From: Candidatus Limnocylindrales bacterium | GTDB taxonomy: Bacteria > Moduliflexota > Moduliflexia > Moduliflexales > JAUQPW01 | Direction: 5' to 3' | NCBI GenBank assembly: GCA_035559535.1 | Contig: DATMBG010000022.1 | Coordinates: 1 to 64,000, forward strand | Length of the DNA: 64,000 bases | Shown here: in pieces, positions 24,300 to 33,779 of the stretch | How positions within the stretch are numbered: position 1 is the first letter of the stretch | How the letters are laid out: the number at the start of each line of letters is the position of its first letter | Translations under genes and position numbers: made by a program | The notes under the pieces: model-generated | What the model saw: only the letters and a program-made list of their open reading frames with translations | Told to the model about the DNA's origin: nothing | Database searches by the model: none

Positions 24300-26598
24300 C
24301 CTTGTTCATTTGTATCCGGGCAAGTCCTAGATTCAATTCTTTAGTTTCTGCAGTAAACGCTAAGAAATATTTATCTCCGATCAATCGAATAATGATGGTG
24401 GCTTGCTCCATCATAAAGATAAGCTCCTGAGGTTTTCCTACTCCCAGGCTATCAGAGGTTTTTTTCGCTAAAGAAACCATGGAAGCCAGTTCCGCGTCTG
24501 CAACGGCAAGGTCAAAGTCTGGATTGGTATTAAAGGAAGCTATTCCAATTCCATCCTCTCCGGTAACCCCCGCAGCTATCCCTCCAGGTGTTGTGGTAAC
24601 CAGGTACTTAAGCTTTTCTTCATAACTAAATCCCGATAATCCCAATTCTCCTGCCTCTTCCTCCACTTTACCGTCCTTCGACAGGCTTAAAGCAGGACTT
24701 TGGGATAAGCCCGGGCCGGATTCTAAAGTTCGTTGAGGGGAAGTTTCTCCGGTGACCGGTTTGGAGGATCTACCTTCGAGTTGGGCCATTAAGGCGGCCA
24801 GGTCTTGTCCCTCTCCGGGAAGTTTTGGGGGGGTACCTCCTCGTTCCAGTTGGGACATGGCTGAAGCCAGATTGTAATCCCCTTTACTTTGGGTTTTTCT
24901 AGTTTCTTTCTCTACCTGATCAAATAAGTCCGGCTCTGGTTCCGTTTCTGATATCTCCGCAAATTCTTCCTCATCTGTCACCAACCCCTCTGCTTCTTCG
25001 ACGGCTTCCAGATCATCGGTAGATAATTCTGTAACCTCCTCCCCTTCTTCCGCTTCTTCAATTTCCCCTTCATCCAGAGAATCCTCATCGATCCCAGCTT
25101 CCATGTCCCGCAATTTACGCTTCCAAATTTTCCCGGTAGCCGTCTTAGGAAGTTCATCCAGGATTTCCACTGAACGGGGAACTTTAAAAGCTGCCAACTT
25201 TTCTCGGCAAAAAGCAAGTAACTTTTGTTCCTCAAGCCTGGCACCCGGCTTAGGAACAACAAAGGCTTTGGGTATTTCCCCCTTCACAGGATCTGGAATA
25301 CCGATTACGGCAACTTCCAAAACCCCGGGGTAGGTCGAGAGGATTTCTTCTATTTCCCGAGGATATACATTTTCACCCCCCACAATAATCATATCCTTCT
25401 TGCGATCCACAATGTAAACGTACCCTTCTGAGTCCATGCGACCCATATCCCCGGTATAAAGCCAACCATCACGAATCGCTTTATGGGTTGCCTCCGGATC
25501 TTTATAATACCCTTTCATCACATTCATACCCCGGACGATAATCTCACCTACTTTACCGGGGGGAACTTCCTGACCTTTCTCATCCACAAGCTTCCACTCG
25601 ACCCGAGAGACAACCTTGCCGATAGACCCAATTTTTCGCTTATGGAGAGGATTTACCGAAACCAGGGGAGAGGTTTCTGAAAGGCCATAGCCTTCATAGA
25701 TCTTGGCCGGAAACTTCGATTCAAATTTCTCTACAATGGCTTTGGTTAAAGGAGCACCGCCACAGAAGCAAAGTCGTAGGGAACTCAGATCGTATCGACT
25801 TAAATTGGGCATGTTTGCCAGGATGGCATACATGGTGGGAACCCCTACAAATATGGTTACCTTCTCGTCTTGAATCGTCTGAAGAACCGGTTGAGGAAGG
25901 AAATGATCCAGAATGACCAGGGTCATTCCCCCAAAAATAGGGGTTAAAACCGTTCCGGTAACGGCCAAAGCATGAAACATAGGAACACAACAAAGGGGGA
26001 TATCCTTTCGGCTTGCATTGAGGGCATTACCAATGGCTACCACATTGGTTAGAAGATTGACATGGGTCAACATAGCACCCTTTGGAAGACCGGTTGTACC
26101 GGAGGTATAATAAATGGCCGCAATATCCTCTAACCCAATATCGGGCTTGTAATTCTCACCGGATTCTTGTTCCAGGATCTCGGAAAACGAGAGGTAATCC
26201 CCTTCATCACTTAAACTAATCACTTCTTTCAGTTGAGGAAGTTTAGGTAGGATGAGACTCAGGAGCTGGTCATAAGGAGGGCCTGTGATAATAATCTTAC
26301 TATCTGAGTGATCAATAATATAGGCCAATTCATCTCCCTTCAGAAGGATATTCAGGGGGACAACTGCAGCCCCCGATTTAAAAACCCCAAACATGCTGAT
26401 GACAAACTCCGTGCAGTTGGGTAATAAGATCCCGACTTTGTCTTCCCCAGCTTTTATTCCCAAGGCTACCAAAGCTCTGGCCAGTTTATTGGCCCTCGCA
26501 TTTAACTCACGATATGAAATACGCAAACCTTTATAGACCAACGCAGTCTTATCTGGAAATTGACCTGCACTTCGCTCTAGCATCTCACCTAATGTCAT
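24265..26598 (-). CDS. Acyl-CoA ligase (AMP-forming) fused to a Roadblock/LC7-like domain
   Basis: 777 residues. Residues 1-510 are a complete ANL-family ligase: IYYTSGTTGLPKGAML (about 163-178), GYGLSETSP, YTGDMG, and the C-terminal catalytic Lys motif PKTATGKIWKRKL. It should activate a fatty or aromatic acid to acyl-AMP and acyl-CoA. A strongly acidic linker (about 512-655) includes two similar short helices, LASAMSQLERG and LAALMAQLEGR. The last 122 residues (656-777) read as a Roadblock/LC7 domain: LVTTTPGGIAAGVTGEDGIG, DAELASMVSLAKKTSDSL, DKYFLAFTAETKELNLGLAR. Such domains usually regulate Ras-like GTPases such as MglA. I do not recall this fusion as a described architecture. Confidence 0.82.
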   Translation of the reverse strand: MTLGEMLERSAGQFPDKTALVYKGLRISYRELNARANKLARALVALGIKAGEDKVGILLPNCTEFVISMFGVFKSGAAVVPLNILLKGDELAYIIDHSDSKIIITGPPYDQLLSLILPKLPQLKEVISLSDEGDYLSFSEILEQESGENYKPDIGLEDIAAIYYTSGTTGLPKGAMLTHVNLLTNVVAIGNALNASRKDIPLCCVPMFHALAVTGTVLTPIFGGMTLVILDHFLPQPVLQTIQDEKVTIFVGVPTMYAILANMPNLSRYDLSSLRLCFCGGAPLTKAIVEKFESKFPAKIYEGYGLSETSPLVSVNPLHKRKIGSIGKVVSRVEWKLVDEKGQEVPPGKVGEIIVRGMNVMKGYYKDPEATHKAIRDGWLYTGDMGRMDSEGYVYIVDRKKDMIIVGGENVYPREIEEILSTYPGVLEVAVIGIPDPVKGEIPKAFVVPKPGARLEEQKLLAFCREKLAAFKVPRSVEILDELPKTATGKIWKRKLRDMEAGIDEDSLDEGEIEEAEEGEEVTELSTDDLEAVEEAEGLVTDEEEFAEISETEPEPDLFDQVEKETRKTQSKGDYNLASAMSQLERGGTPPKLPGEGQDLAALMAQLEGRSSKPVTGETSPQRTLESGPGLSQSPALSLSKDGKVEEEAGELGLSGFSYEEKLKYLVTTTPGGIAAGVTGEDGIGIASFNTNPDFDLAVADAELASMVSLAKKTSDSLGVGKPQELIFMMEQATIIIRLIGDKYFLAFTAETKELNLGLARIQMNKVIPLFEKELYF

Positions 26599-27029
26599 AC
26601 AGGACCACCTCCCCTTCAGGTATTTACGTTCTTCCCAAAGATTATCAGAAAAATATTTCTAACATAGCCTAAAAAATTTGCAAGTAAAAAATTTACCTCT
26701 CACATTTTTTGTAGAGGTCTATGGGATCTTGAAGAATCAGGAATATTTTCTATCAATTTATCATAAAAAGGCTCCTGACCCCTCGAAGTCTGGGCGGTAG
26801 CCACCCCTTACACATCCAGCTAAGGAGTGAACCTGGAGGTCTAGACATCCCCAGGGGGAATTGGGTGGGTAACCTTCTAAATCCTCCTTCAAGGGGAGTG
26901 TTCAGGCCGAAAATGAGACCTTTCCCTTTCTTAGCTTGATACATAGGGGAGTAACCCCAAAGAACCATCCTTACGGTTTATACAGGGTTTCAAAGGGAGA
27001 AATGGTATAACCCCTAAGGGGAGAGAACA
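26599..27029. other. Gene-free divergent region
   Basis: This 431-bp gap separates the divergent ligase and alpha/beta-hydrolase genes. It holds C/G-rich short inverted pieces but no gene or recognisable riboswitch. CCCCTAAGGGG at 27012-27022 overlaps the AAGGGGAGAG ribosome binding site of the hydrolase gene. Confidence 0.35.
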
Positions 27030-27800
27030 ATGAATTTTCTAACTCTAAAAGGCATAAACATACTTTACTCTGTTCAGGAAGGAAGTCAAAAAAAAGATTT
27101 ACCTGCTCTGGTGTTCATCCATGGGGCCGGTGGGGATTTTACTGTATGGTTGAATCAGTTGAACTATTTCAAAGAAAAAACCGACGTTTATATACCTGAA
27201 CTCCCGGGACATGGCCAATCCAGAGGCTCCGGTGCAACTTCCATTACAGAATATGCAGAAATTGTAAAAGATCTCTTAGATACTTTAGATCTTGCCTCTA
27301 TAACGCTGATCGGCCATTCCATGGGAGGTGCCATTACCCAGCATCTGGCCTTATCCTACCCGGATCGATTTAAAAGTATCGTTTTGGTAAGTACCGGCGC
27401 CAGGCTTCGGGTTTCCCCTGACATTCTAGGTCGAATTAGAGACCATTTTCAGGAAGTTGTGGTAACGATCTGTGATTACGGCTTTGGACCCGAAGCCCCA
27501 AGAGATCTTATCAGCCAGACCCAGGAACGGCTCCTGCGAAATTCCCCCGAGGTACTTTATGGAGACTTTGCCGCCTGTAATCAGTTTGACTTGATGGAAA
27601 AAGTTCACCATATTACCCTTCCGACCCTCATCCTTTGTGGGGAAGTAGATCGTTTAACCCCGGTTAAATATTCCCGGTACCTCCACGAGCAGATATCGGG
27701 CTCTGCTCTGAAACTTATAGAAGGTGCCGGACATATGGTGATGCTGGAAAAACCTGACGAATTCAATCGAGAGTTGGAAATATTTATAAAGCTCCCGTAA
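27030..27800 (+). CDS. Alpha/beta-fold hydrolase
   Basis: 256 residues. The alpha/beta-hydrolase plan is clear: oxyanion motif VFIHGAGG, PGHGQSRG, nucleophile elbow GHSMGG (Ser97), acid Asp207 (CGEVDRLTP) and His235 (EGAGHMVMLEKP). An esterase, lactonase or C-C hydrolase is expected; nothing narrows the substrate. AAGGGGAGAG precedes the ATG. It diverges from the acyl-CoA ligase gene and converges on the oligopeptide ATPase genes. Confidence 0.88.
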   Translation: MNFLTLKGINILYSVQEGSQKKDLPALVFIHGAGGDFTVWLNQLNYFKEKTDVYIPELPGHGQSRGSGATSITEYAEIVKDLLDTLDLASITLIGHSMGGAITQHLALSYPDRFKSIVLVSTGARLRVSPDILGRIRDHFQEVVVTICDYGFGPEAPRDLISQTQERLLRNSPEVLYGDFAACNQFDLMEKVHHITLPTLILCGEVDRLTPVKYSRYLHEQISGSALKLIEGAGHMVMLEKPDEFNRELEIFIKLP

Positions 27801-27827
27801 GTCCAATATAAAAACTACTCGGAAACT

Positions 27828-27877
27828 GGAATAAACTTCTTAGGGAAGCCGATGAGAGAGCCGGCATTATTTATTCC
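27828..27877 (+). terminator. Terminator-like stem after the alpha/beta hydrolase gene
   Basis: GGAATAAA (27828-27835) pairs with TTTATTCC (27870-27877) around a partly structured loop, followed by a T-rich run. It lies between convergent genes. Confidence 0.4.
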
Positions 27878-27895
27878 TATTTTTTCTATCCCGTT

Positions 27896-28870
27896 TTACC
27901 TGAAATGACAGGCTGATGGATGGCCATTTTTATTCTCCAGCTTAGGTTCGATTTCTACGCATTCAGGAGCTTTCAATTGGGCATACAAGGGGCATCGAGT
28001 ATGAAAACGGCAGCCGGAAGGAGGATTAATGGGACTGGGAACGTCCCCGGAAAGGATAATCCGTTCTTTTTTCTTTCTCGGATCAGGGACAGGAATCGCC
28101 GAAAGCAAAGCCTGGGTATAAGGATGAAGAGGATTTTTATAAATTTCTTCGGATTTGGCAATCTCGACGATTTTTCCCAGGTACATGACGGCCACACGAT
28201 CACTGATATATTCCACCATACGCAGGTCATGGGCGATGAGGAGATAGGTCAGACCGAATTCTTCCTGGAGATCTTGAAGCAGATTAATGACCTGGGCTTG
28301 AATCGAAACATCCAGGGCCGATACCGGTTCATCAGCGATAATAAGCTTGGGATTCAAAGCCAGGGCTCGGGCAATTCCGATACGTTGACGCTGCCCTCCG
28401 CTAAATTCATGGGGATAGCGTTTGAGGTGTTCAGGCCTCAATCCAACCTTACGAAGAAGGGAAGCCACCCGATCTTGAAGTTCGGTTCCTTTAGCAACCC
28501 TGTGAATTTTAAGGGGCTCTCCAACGATTTTCTCAACCGTCATGCGAGGATTTAAAGAAGCGTAAGGATCCTGGAAAATGATCTGCATATTGCGACGAAG
28601 CATTCGCATTTCCTTTTTTCCCAGGGAAAATATATTAACCCCTTCAAACCAGGCTTCTCCAGCCGTTGGTTCAATAAGGCGAAGAATTACACGGCCGGTG
28701 GTTGACTTCCCGCACCCACTTTCCCCTACCAGTCCTAAAGTCTCACCCCGTGACAAATTAAAACTAATATCGTCTACGGCATAGACATATCCGATGGTCT
28801 TTGAGAGAATCCCTCCCTTGATCGGAAAATATTTTTTTAAATTTTTTACTACCAATAAATCATTCGACAT
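27896..28870 (-). CDS. oppF: Oligopeptide/dipeptide ABC transporter ATPase, OppF/DppF type
   Basis: 324 residues. Walker A GESGCGKS at 49-56, [15 protein letters not shown], signature [19 protein letters not shown], Walker [15 protein letters not shown], and a C-terminal Cys motif ([21 protein letters not shown]) typical of OppF/DppF, whose Cys can hold an [4Fe-4S] cluster. It is the second ATPase of a peptide or nickel importer. It lies 64 bp after the OppD-type gene. No permease or binding-protein gene is nearby. Confidence 0.92.
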   Translation of the reverse strand: MSNDLLVVKNLKKYFPIKGGILSKTIGYVYAVDDISFNLSRGETLGLVGESGCGKSTTGRVILRLIEPTAGEAWFEGVNIFSLGKKEMRMLRRNMQIIFQDPYASLNPRMTVEKIVGEPLKIHRVAKGTELQDRVASLLRKVGLRPEHLKRYPHEFSGGQRQRIGIARALALNPKLIIADEPVSALDVSIQAQVINLLQDLQEEFGLTYLLIAHDLRMVEYISDRVAVMYLGKIVEIAKSEEIYKNPLHPYTQALLSAIPVPDPRKKKERIILSGDVPSPINPPSGCRFHTRCPLYAQLKAPECVEIEPKLENKNGHPSACHFR

Positions 28871-28934
28871 AGGGGGTGTAAAACGTAAAACCTAAAAAGT
28901 AGGACGTTGATTTACGTTTTATGTATTACGTTTG

Positions 28935-29912
28935 TTAATACAACCAGCAACTGACTTTATGCCCGGGTTTAATTTCTTTGAGTTTAGGGGTTTCTTTACG
29001 ACAGATATCCATTACTTTAGGGCATCTCGGATTAAACGAACAACCCGGAGGAAGGTCGGTTAAACTGGGGACAATGCCTGGGATCTCCTGGAGTCGGGTT
29101 TCTTTCGTCATGCCTAAATCCGGTCGCGGAATCGAGCGGAGTAGGCCTTGGGTGTAGGGGTGTTTCGGATCTTCAAAAAGTGTATAAACATCGGCCTCTT
29201 CCACCACTTTTCCTGCATACATAACTACAACCCGAGCGGCTGTTTCAGCTATAATTCCCAGGTCATGGGTGATCAATATAACGGCCATGCCTAATTCTCG
29301 CTTCAAATTGTTGATTAAATCCAGAATCTGGGCCTGAATTGTCACATCTAAGGCAGTAGTAGGTTCATCGGCAATTAAAAGGCTGGGATTACAGGACAAA
29401 GCCATAGCGATCATGGCACGCTGGCGCATACCCCCACTGAGTTGATGAGGATATTCCTTGACACGTCTTTCAGGAGAGGGAATTCCAACAAGTTTAAGCA
29501 TATCCACGGCCTTTTCAAGGGAAGCTTTTTTAGAGAGACCTTGATGGAGTTGAATGGCTTCTGCAATTTGATTTCCAATGGTAAAGACCGGGTTGAGGGA
29601 GGTCATAGGCTCTTGAAAAATCATGGAAATCTCGTTTCCCCTGATTTTTCGCATCTCCGAATTGGAGAGCTTGAGCAAATCCTGACCCTTAAAAAGAATT
29701 TGACCCTCGATAATCTTACCCGGGGGATCTGGAATCAGCCTTAAAATAGAGAGAGCTGTTACACTCTTTCCACAGCCGGATTCTCCAACAACTCCTAAAG
29801 TTTCTCCTTTATGAATTTCCAGGTCCACCCCATCGACAGCCTTAGCAACCCCTTCATCGGTAAAAAAATAGGTATGTAAATTGATGACTTTGAGTAAGGG
29901 TTCTGTTACCAC
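28935..29912 (-). CDS. oppD: Oligopeptide/dipeptide ABC transporter ATPase, OppD/DppD type
   Basis: 325 residues. Walker A GESGCGKS at 43-50, [19 protein letters not shown], signature [17 protein letters not shown], Walker [15 protein letters not shown], and the C-terminal cysteines ([17 protein letters not shown]). It should form the heterodimeric motor with the OppF-type product. Since the channel and binding-protein genes are absent from this locus, they must lie elsewhere in the genome or this pair is shared by several importers. Confidence 0.92.
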   Translation of the reverse strand: MVTEPLLKVINLHTYFFTDEGVAKAVDGVDLEIHKGETLGVVGESGCGKSVTALSILRLIPDPPGKIIEGQILFKGQDLLKLSNSEMRKIRGNEISMIFQEPMTSLNPVFTIGNQIAEAIQLHQGLSKKASLEKAVDMLKLVGIPSPERRVKEYPHQLSGGMRQRAMIAMALSCNPSLLIADEPTTALDVTIQAQILDLINNLKRELGMAVILITHDLGIIAETAARVVVMYAGKVVEEADVYTLFEDPKHPYTQGLLRSIPRPDLGMTKETRLQEIPGIVPSLTDLPPGCSFNPRCPKVMDICRKETPKLKEIKPGHKVSCWLY

Positions 29913-30643
29913 CGTGTTCCTTAGTTTCCAACCGTGTTAACCTATGCCCATTCATGAGCAACTACAGGATTCGTTTTCATTTACGAACCGAATACTGTAA
30001 AACAGGTTAGCGAATGACCTGTATAATTAGTTGGGAGCCAAAAGTCAGAATCAGGATAAAAACCATAAAATCCTAGCTTGATGGAACTTCTTTCTCTTCC
30101 GGCTCAGGACCTTTAATCCCCGATCCTGCCTGATATTTTGAATTTACCATACATTACATGGGAACTTCCCCATCTGTCAAGTTAAAATTCTAATTGGAAA
30201 CGATATCCCATACCGATTTCCTATTGAAATGCGATAGGAACGTAGGGTATATTGCACCGTGCCCTTACCATTCAGGGATAATTTCAAAACGAATTTGGTA
30301 GAAGCCTTATATTTTGTTTCTGGAAAAAACATTTCCTCAGGGTTGAGTTCTACAGGAGAGCTAACCGAATGGATTCAGAATAAAGGCTTAGGTGAAAATC
30401 CTGAGCCTGGAAACTCCAAAAGTATAAATCGAAGGTTATCTATAGATTCAGGAGCCGGAGGAGCTTTGGTGACTTAATAAATCCCTTGACAAAACTTAAA
30501 AAATTTGCCAATTAATAGTATTAAAATTTTCTAGCCTTATTTTAAGATCCAAAGTTAGACATCTATCTTTTTATCTTTTCAAAGCTTAAACATAAAGTGA
30601 CAAATTAACTCATTCTAAAAAAATCTTACTTCCAGTTAAGCCT
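29913..30643. other. Gene-free region between oppD and mrdA
   Basis: These 731 bases separate divergent genes. A 72-codon open frame at 30259-30477 has no recognisable family or good start signal. A 7-bp hairpin, TTCCTAT/ATAGGAA, lies at 30218-30240. A TTGACA at 30486-30491 is a possible -35 for mrdA, but no -10 stands at the right distance. MreBCD, often found before mrdA, are not here. Confidence 0.4.
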
Positions 30644-32500
30644 ATGAACTCTGAATCGGTATCTGATTCTCGGCTGTTGTTTATTTTAACCCTTGTATCC
30701 CTGCTTTTTATCGTACTCTTTTTAAGACTATGGTACATTCAGATCCTTCAAGGAGAGAAGTTTCTCACACTTTCCGAAGAAAATAGAATTCGACTGGTTC
30801 GGGTCAAAGCTCCCAGGGGTCTTTTTCTGGATACCAATGGACAGGTCCTGGTTAAAAGTAGACCGAGTTTTAATGTTTTTATTATACCCGAGGATGCCAA
30901 GGATCTAACCTATATAGCCAGGCAACTTGCGGAGTTACTCTCCATGCCCGAGAAGGACATTATTACCAAGGTAAAAAAATCCCAGCGTCCCAAATTTGAA
31001 CCGGTCTTAATCCAGAGGGATATTCCTTTAAGTAAAGTTGCTTATCTGGAAGAACATAAGATGAGTTTACCCGGGGTTACGGTAGAAGTTGAACCGGTAC
31101 GATATAACATTTACGGCAGTCTGGCCAGTCATGTTTTAGGTTATTTAGGAGAGATCAACGAAGAGCAGTTGAAGGATCCGGTTTCCTATCCTGGACGACG
31201 GTTGGGGGATCTGATCGGTCAATACGGTTTAGAGCGGTCCATGGAAGGATTTTTAATGGGAGAAGATGGGGGAAAACAGGTGGAGGTGAATGCCAGTGGA
31301 CGAGAGTTGCGGGTCCTTAGTCAGAAGGAACAGAAACCCGGGCATAATATTGTACTGACCATTGACCTTCATATTCAGAGCCTGGTGGAAGAGGCCTTCA
31401 AAGATAAAACAGGTGCGGTAGTTGTGATGGATCCTAAGACAGGGCATATCCTGGCCATGTACAGCAGTCCTTCCTTTAATCCCAATTTATTTGCCGGAGG
31501 TATCTCGGCGGCAGATTGGAAGAGCCTGGTTGAAAATCCTTACCATCCCTTACAAAATCGGGCCATTCAAGCAACCTATGCGCCCGGTTCGACCTTTAAA
31601 ATGATTACCGCTTCGACCGGTTTGGAAAAAGGGGTCATTAATCGAAATAGTACGTTTTTCTGTGGGGGTTCGGTAGGAATCGGTAATAACGTGAAGCGAT
31701 GCTGGAAGGCGGGAGGTCATGGAAATGTAACGGTTATCGATGCCCTGAAACAATCCTGCAACGGTTACTTTTACAGGTTGAGTGAAAAATTAGGGATTTC
31801 GGATCTGGCTAAATTTGCCATGAGTTATGGACTGGGTCGAAAAACAGGGATCAATCTTCCCAATGAGGAGCCCGGCCTTATTCCCACAGAGGAGTGGAAA
31901 CGAAAAACTCTGGGTGAGAAGTGGTATCCCTCTGAAACGGCAGATGCAGCCATCGGTCAAGGGTTTGTTTCGGTCACTCCCCTTCAGTTGGTTAATATGG
32001 TCTCTGCCATTGCCAATGGGGGAACTTTATACAAACCGATGTTAGTTAAAGAGATCCGGGACAGTGATGATCGGGTAGTAAAAGTATTTAAGCCGGAAAT
32101 TATTCGGAAAATCCCAATAAAAGAAGAGAACTTGAAGATTATCCGTAGAGGCATGTGGGCTGTAGTGAATGAAGAACATGGTACGGGATCCAAGGCCCGG
32201 ATAGAAGGATTAGATATTGCCGGTAAAACCGGTACGGCTCAGGTAATCAAATTAAAGAGTAAAATCAAGCCTAAAATGCTACCAGAAAAATATCGCGATC
32301 ACGCCTGGTTTGTCTCATTTGCTCCGGTAGATGATCCCAAAATCGCTATGGTTGTTTTTGTCGAGCATGGTTTAAAGGGTGGAGATGCGGCGGCACCCAT
32401 AGCAAAAATTATCTATGAAGGGATCTTCAACAAAAACAGCGAATTAACCAAGGATATACCAACCGAAAATCGAGGGTCAAGGATGGAGAATCGAGGGTAA
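30644..32500 (+). CDS. mrdA: Penicillin-binding protein 2 (peptidoglycan D,D-transpeptidase of the elongasome)
   Basis: 618 residues. One N-terminal membrane helix (LLFILTLVSLLFIVLFLRLW), a pedestal domain with APRGLFLDTNG, and a transpeptidase domain with STFK (316-319), SCN (371-373) and KTG (528-530). This is the class B PBP2 that cross-links wall material during cell elongation, working with RodA from the next gene. The last residues, ENRGSRMENRG, are encoded by a short duplicated sequence (AATCGAGGGT units) that continues past the stop, so the tail looks extended by repeat DNA. The ribosome binding site is weak. Confidence 0.95.
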   Translation: MNSESVSDSRLLFILTLVSLLFIVLFLRLWYIQILQGEKFLTLSEENRIRLVRVKAPRGLFLDTNGQVLVKSRPSFNVFIIPEDAKDLTYIARQLAELLSMPEKDIITKVKKSQRPKFEPVLIQRDIPLSKVAYLEEHKMSLPGVTVEVEPVRYNIYGSLASHVLGYLGEINEEQLKDPVSYPGRRLGDLIGQYGLERSMEGFLMGEDGGKQVEVNASGRELRVLSQKEQKPGHNIVLTIDLHIQSLVEEAFKDKTGAVVVMDPKTGHILAMYSSPSFNPNLFAGGISAADWKSLVENPYHPLQNRAIQATYAPGSTFKMITASTGLEKGVINRNSTFFCGGSVGIGNNVKRCWKAGGHGNVTVIDALKQSCNGYFYRLSEKLGISDLAKFAMSYGLGRKTGINLPNEEPGLIPTEEWKRKTLGEKWYPSETADAAIGQGFVSVTPLQLVNMVSAIANGGTLYKPMLVKEIRDSDDRVVKVFKPEIIRKIPIKEENLKIIRRGMWAVVNEEHGTGSKARIEGLDIAGKTGTAQVIKLKSKIKPKMLPEKYRDHAWFVSFAPVDDPKIAMVVFVEHGLKGGDAAAPIAKIIYEGIFNKNSELTKDIPTENRGSRMENRG

Positions 32501-32570
32501 AAAATCGAGAATAAAGGATTGGGGATAGAAGATGCAAATCCTCCGTCTTTCCTCTTCGATCCTCTAGAGC

Positions 32571-33656
32571 GTGTTTTTTTCTATTATCCGAAAAATAGAC
32601 TGGTTAGTGGTTGTGATAGTCCTTATTCTGCTTGCTTTTAGTCTTCTTAATATTTATAGTGTAACCGCGGAAGATCAAGGTACAGAAAAAGTTCTCAGGC
32701 AATTGGCTTGGATCGGAATAGGGCTTGTTATTCTGATTTCCATGACGATAGTGGATTATCACACCTTGAGTGCTTTTGCGTATCCCTTTTATTTTTTAAT
32801 TCTGGTAGCCTTAACTACCGTTCTTGCCATAGGTCCTGTTGTTTCTGGATCTCAGCGGTGGATCCGTTTTGGGGGTTTTTCCATCCAACCCTCAGAATTT
32901 GCCAAGCTGGCCATGATCCTGGTCTTGGCCCGCTACTTTTCCAATAAAAAGCGAGGGACAATCTCTTTTATTGATGTAATCCTGACGGGTATTTTGCTTT
33001 GTATCCCTCTAGCTCTTATTTTAAAACAGCCGGATCTAGGAACTGCCCTGGTATTACTCCCTATTTATGCGGCTATTCTGTTTATCATGGGACTGGATTG
33101 GAAATACTTTGTCATTGCAGGTATCTTAGGGATCTGTGCGATGCCGTTGATGTGGCAACACCTTAAGCCTTATCAAAAAAACAGGATTATTTCCTTTATT
33201 AATCCCAATGCAGATCCTCTCGGTTCAGGTTATCACGTGATCCAATCCGAAATAGCTATTGGCTCCGGGGGTTTCTGGGGTAAAGGTTACATGCGTGGAA
33301 GCCAGACCCGGTTAAATTTTATCCCGGAGCAATTTACAGATTTTATATTTTCGGTTGTCGGAGAAGAGTGGGGGTTTGTTGGAACGATTGGGCTCCTTAT
33401 TCTCTACTTTACACTGATTTATCGAGGCCTATACATTGCCTCTAAAGCCAGGGATCGACTGGGCGCATTGATAGCTATAGGGGTTATAGCCATGCTGATT
33501 ATGCACGTAACCGTTAACATTGGGATGTGTATTGGTATTATGCCGGTTACCGGGGTACCCCTTCCCTTTATGAGCTACGGGGGATCTGCCATATTGTCCA
33601 ATCTGGCCGGAATAGGATTACTTTTAAATATCCAAATTCGGAGGTTTATGTTTTGA
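32571..33656 (+). CDS. rodA: Rod-shape-determining protein RodA (SEDS glycosyltransferase)
   Basis: 361 residues with ten membrane segments. WIRFGGFSIQPSEFAKLAMIL, the catalytic-loop region with SEIAIGSGGFWGKGY, and the terminal PLPFMSYGGSAILSNLAGIG are diagnostic of SEDS proteins; the QPSE motif fits RodA. It polymerises glycan strands and is paired with PBP2 from mrdA 70 bp upstream. The start is a GTG at 32571 with a weak ribosome binding site, but the protein begins like other RodA proteins (IRKIDW). Confidence 0.94.
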   Translation: MFFSIIRKIDWLVVVIVLILLAFSLLNIYSVTAEDQGTEKVLRQLAWIGIGLVILISMTIVDYHTLSAFAYPFYFLILVALTTVLAIGPVVSGSQRWIRFGGFSIQPSEFAKLAMILVLARYFSNKKRGTISFIDVILTGILLCIPLALILKQPDLGTALVLLPIYAAILFIMGLDWKYFVIAGILGICAMPLMWQHLKPYQKNRIISFINPNADPLGSGYHVIQSEIAIGSGGFWGKGYMRGSQTRLNFIPEQFTDFIFSVVGEEWGFVGTIGLLILYFTLIYRGLYIASKARDRLGALIAIGVIAMLIMHVTVNIGMCIGIMPVTGVPLPFMSYGGSAILSNLAGIGLLLNIQIRRFMF

Positions 33657-33779
33657 TTAATCCATTGCCTTCAGCCGCTGGGTTCTTTCTGGGTAGTTTA
33701 CCTAAAAATATAAGGCGGTACCCTATCAGGGTCTTTAACTCAACCCAGGATAGGTAATGGACAACAAATAACAAACAAA

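Noticed and set aside
26753-27022. Riboswitch in the ligase/hydrolase divergent gap
   Set aside because: Short G/C-rich inverted pieces are present but no known aptamer core could be recognised; an Rfam scan would be decisive.
30259-30477. 72-codon forward frame upstream of mrdA
   Set aside because: No ribosome binding site or recognisable domain; lies in an AT-rich spacer.
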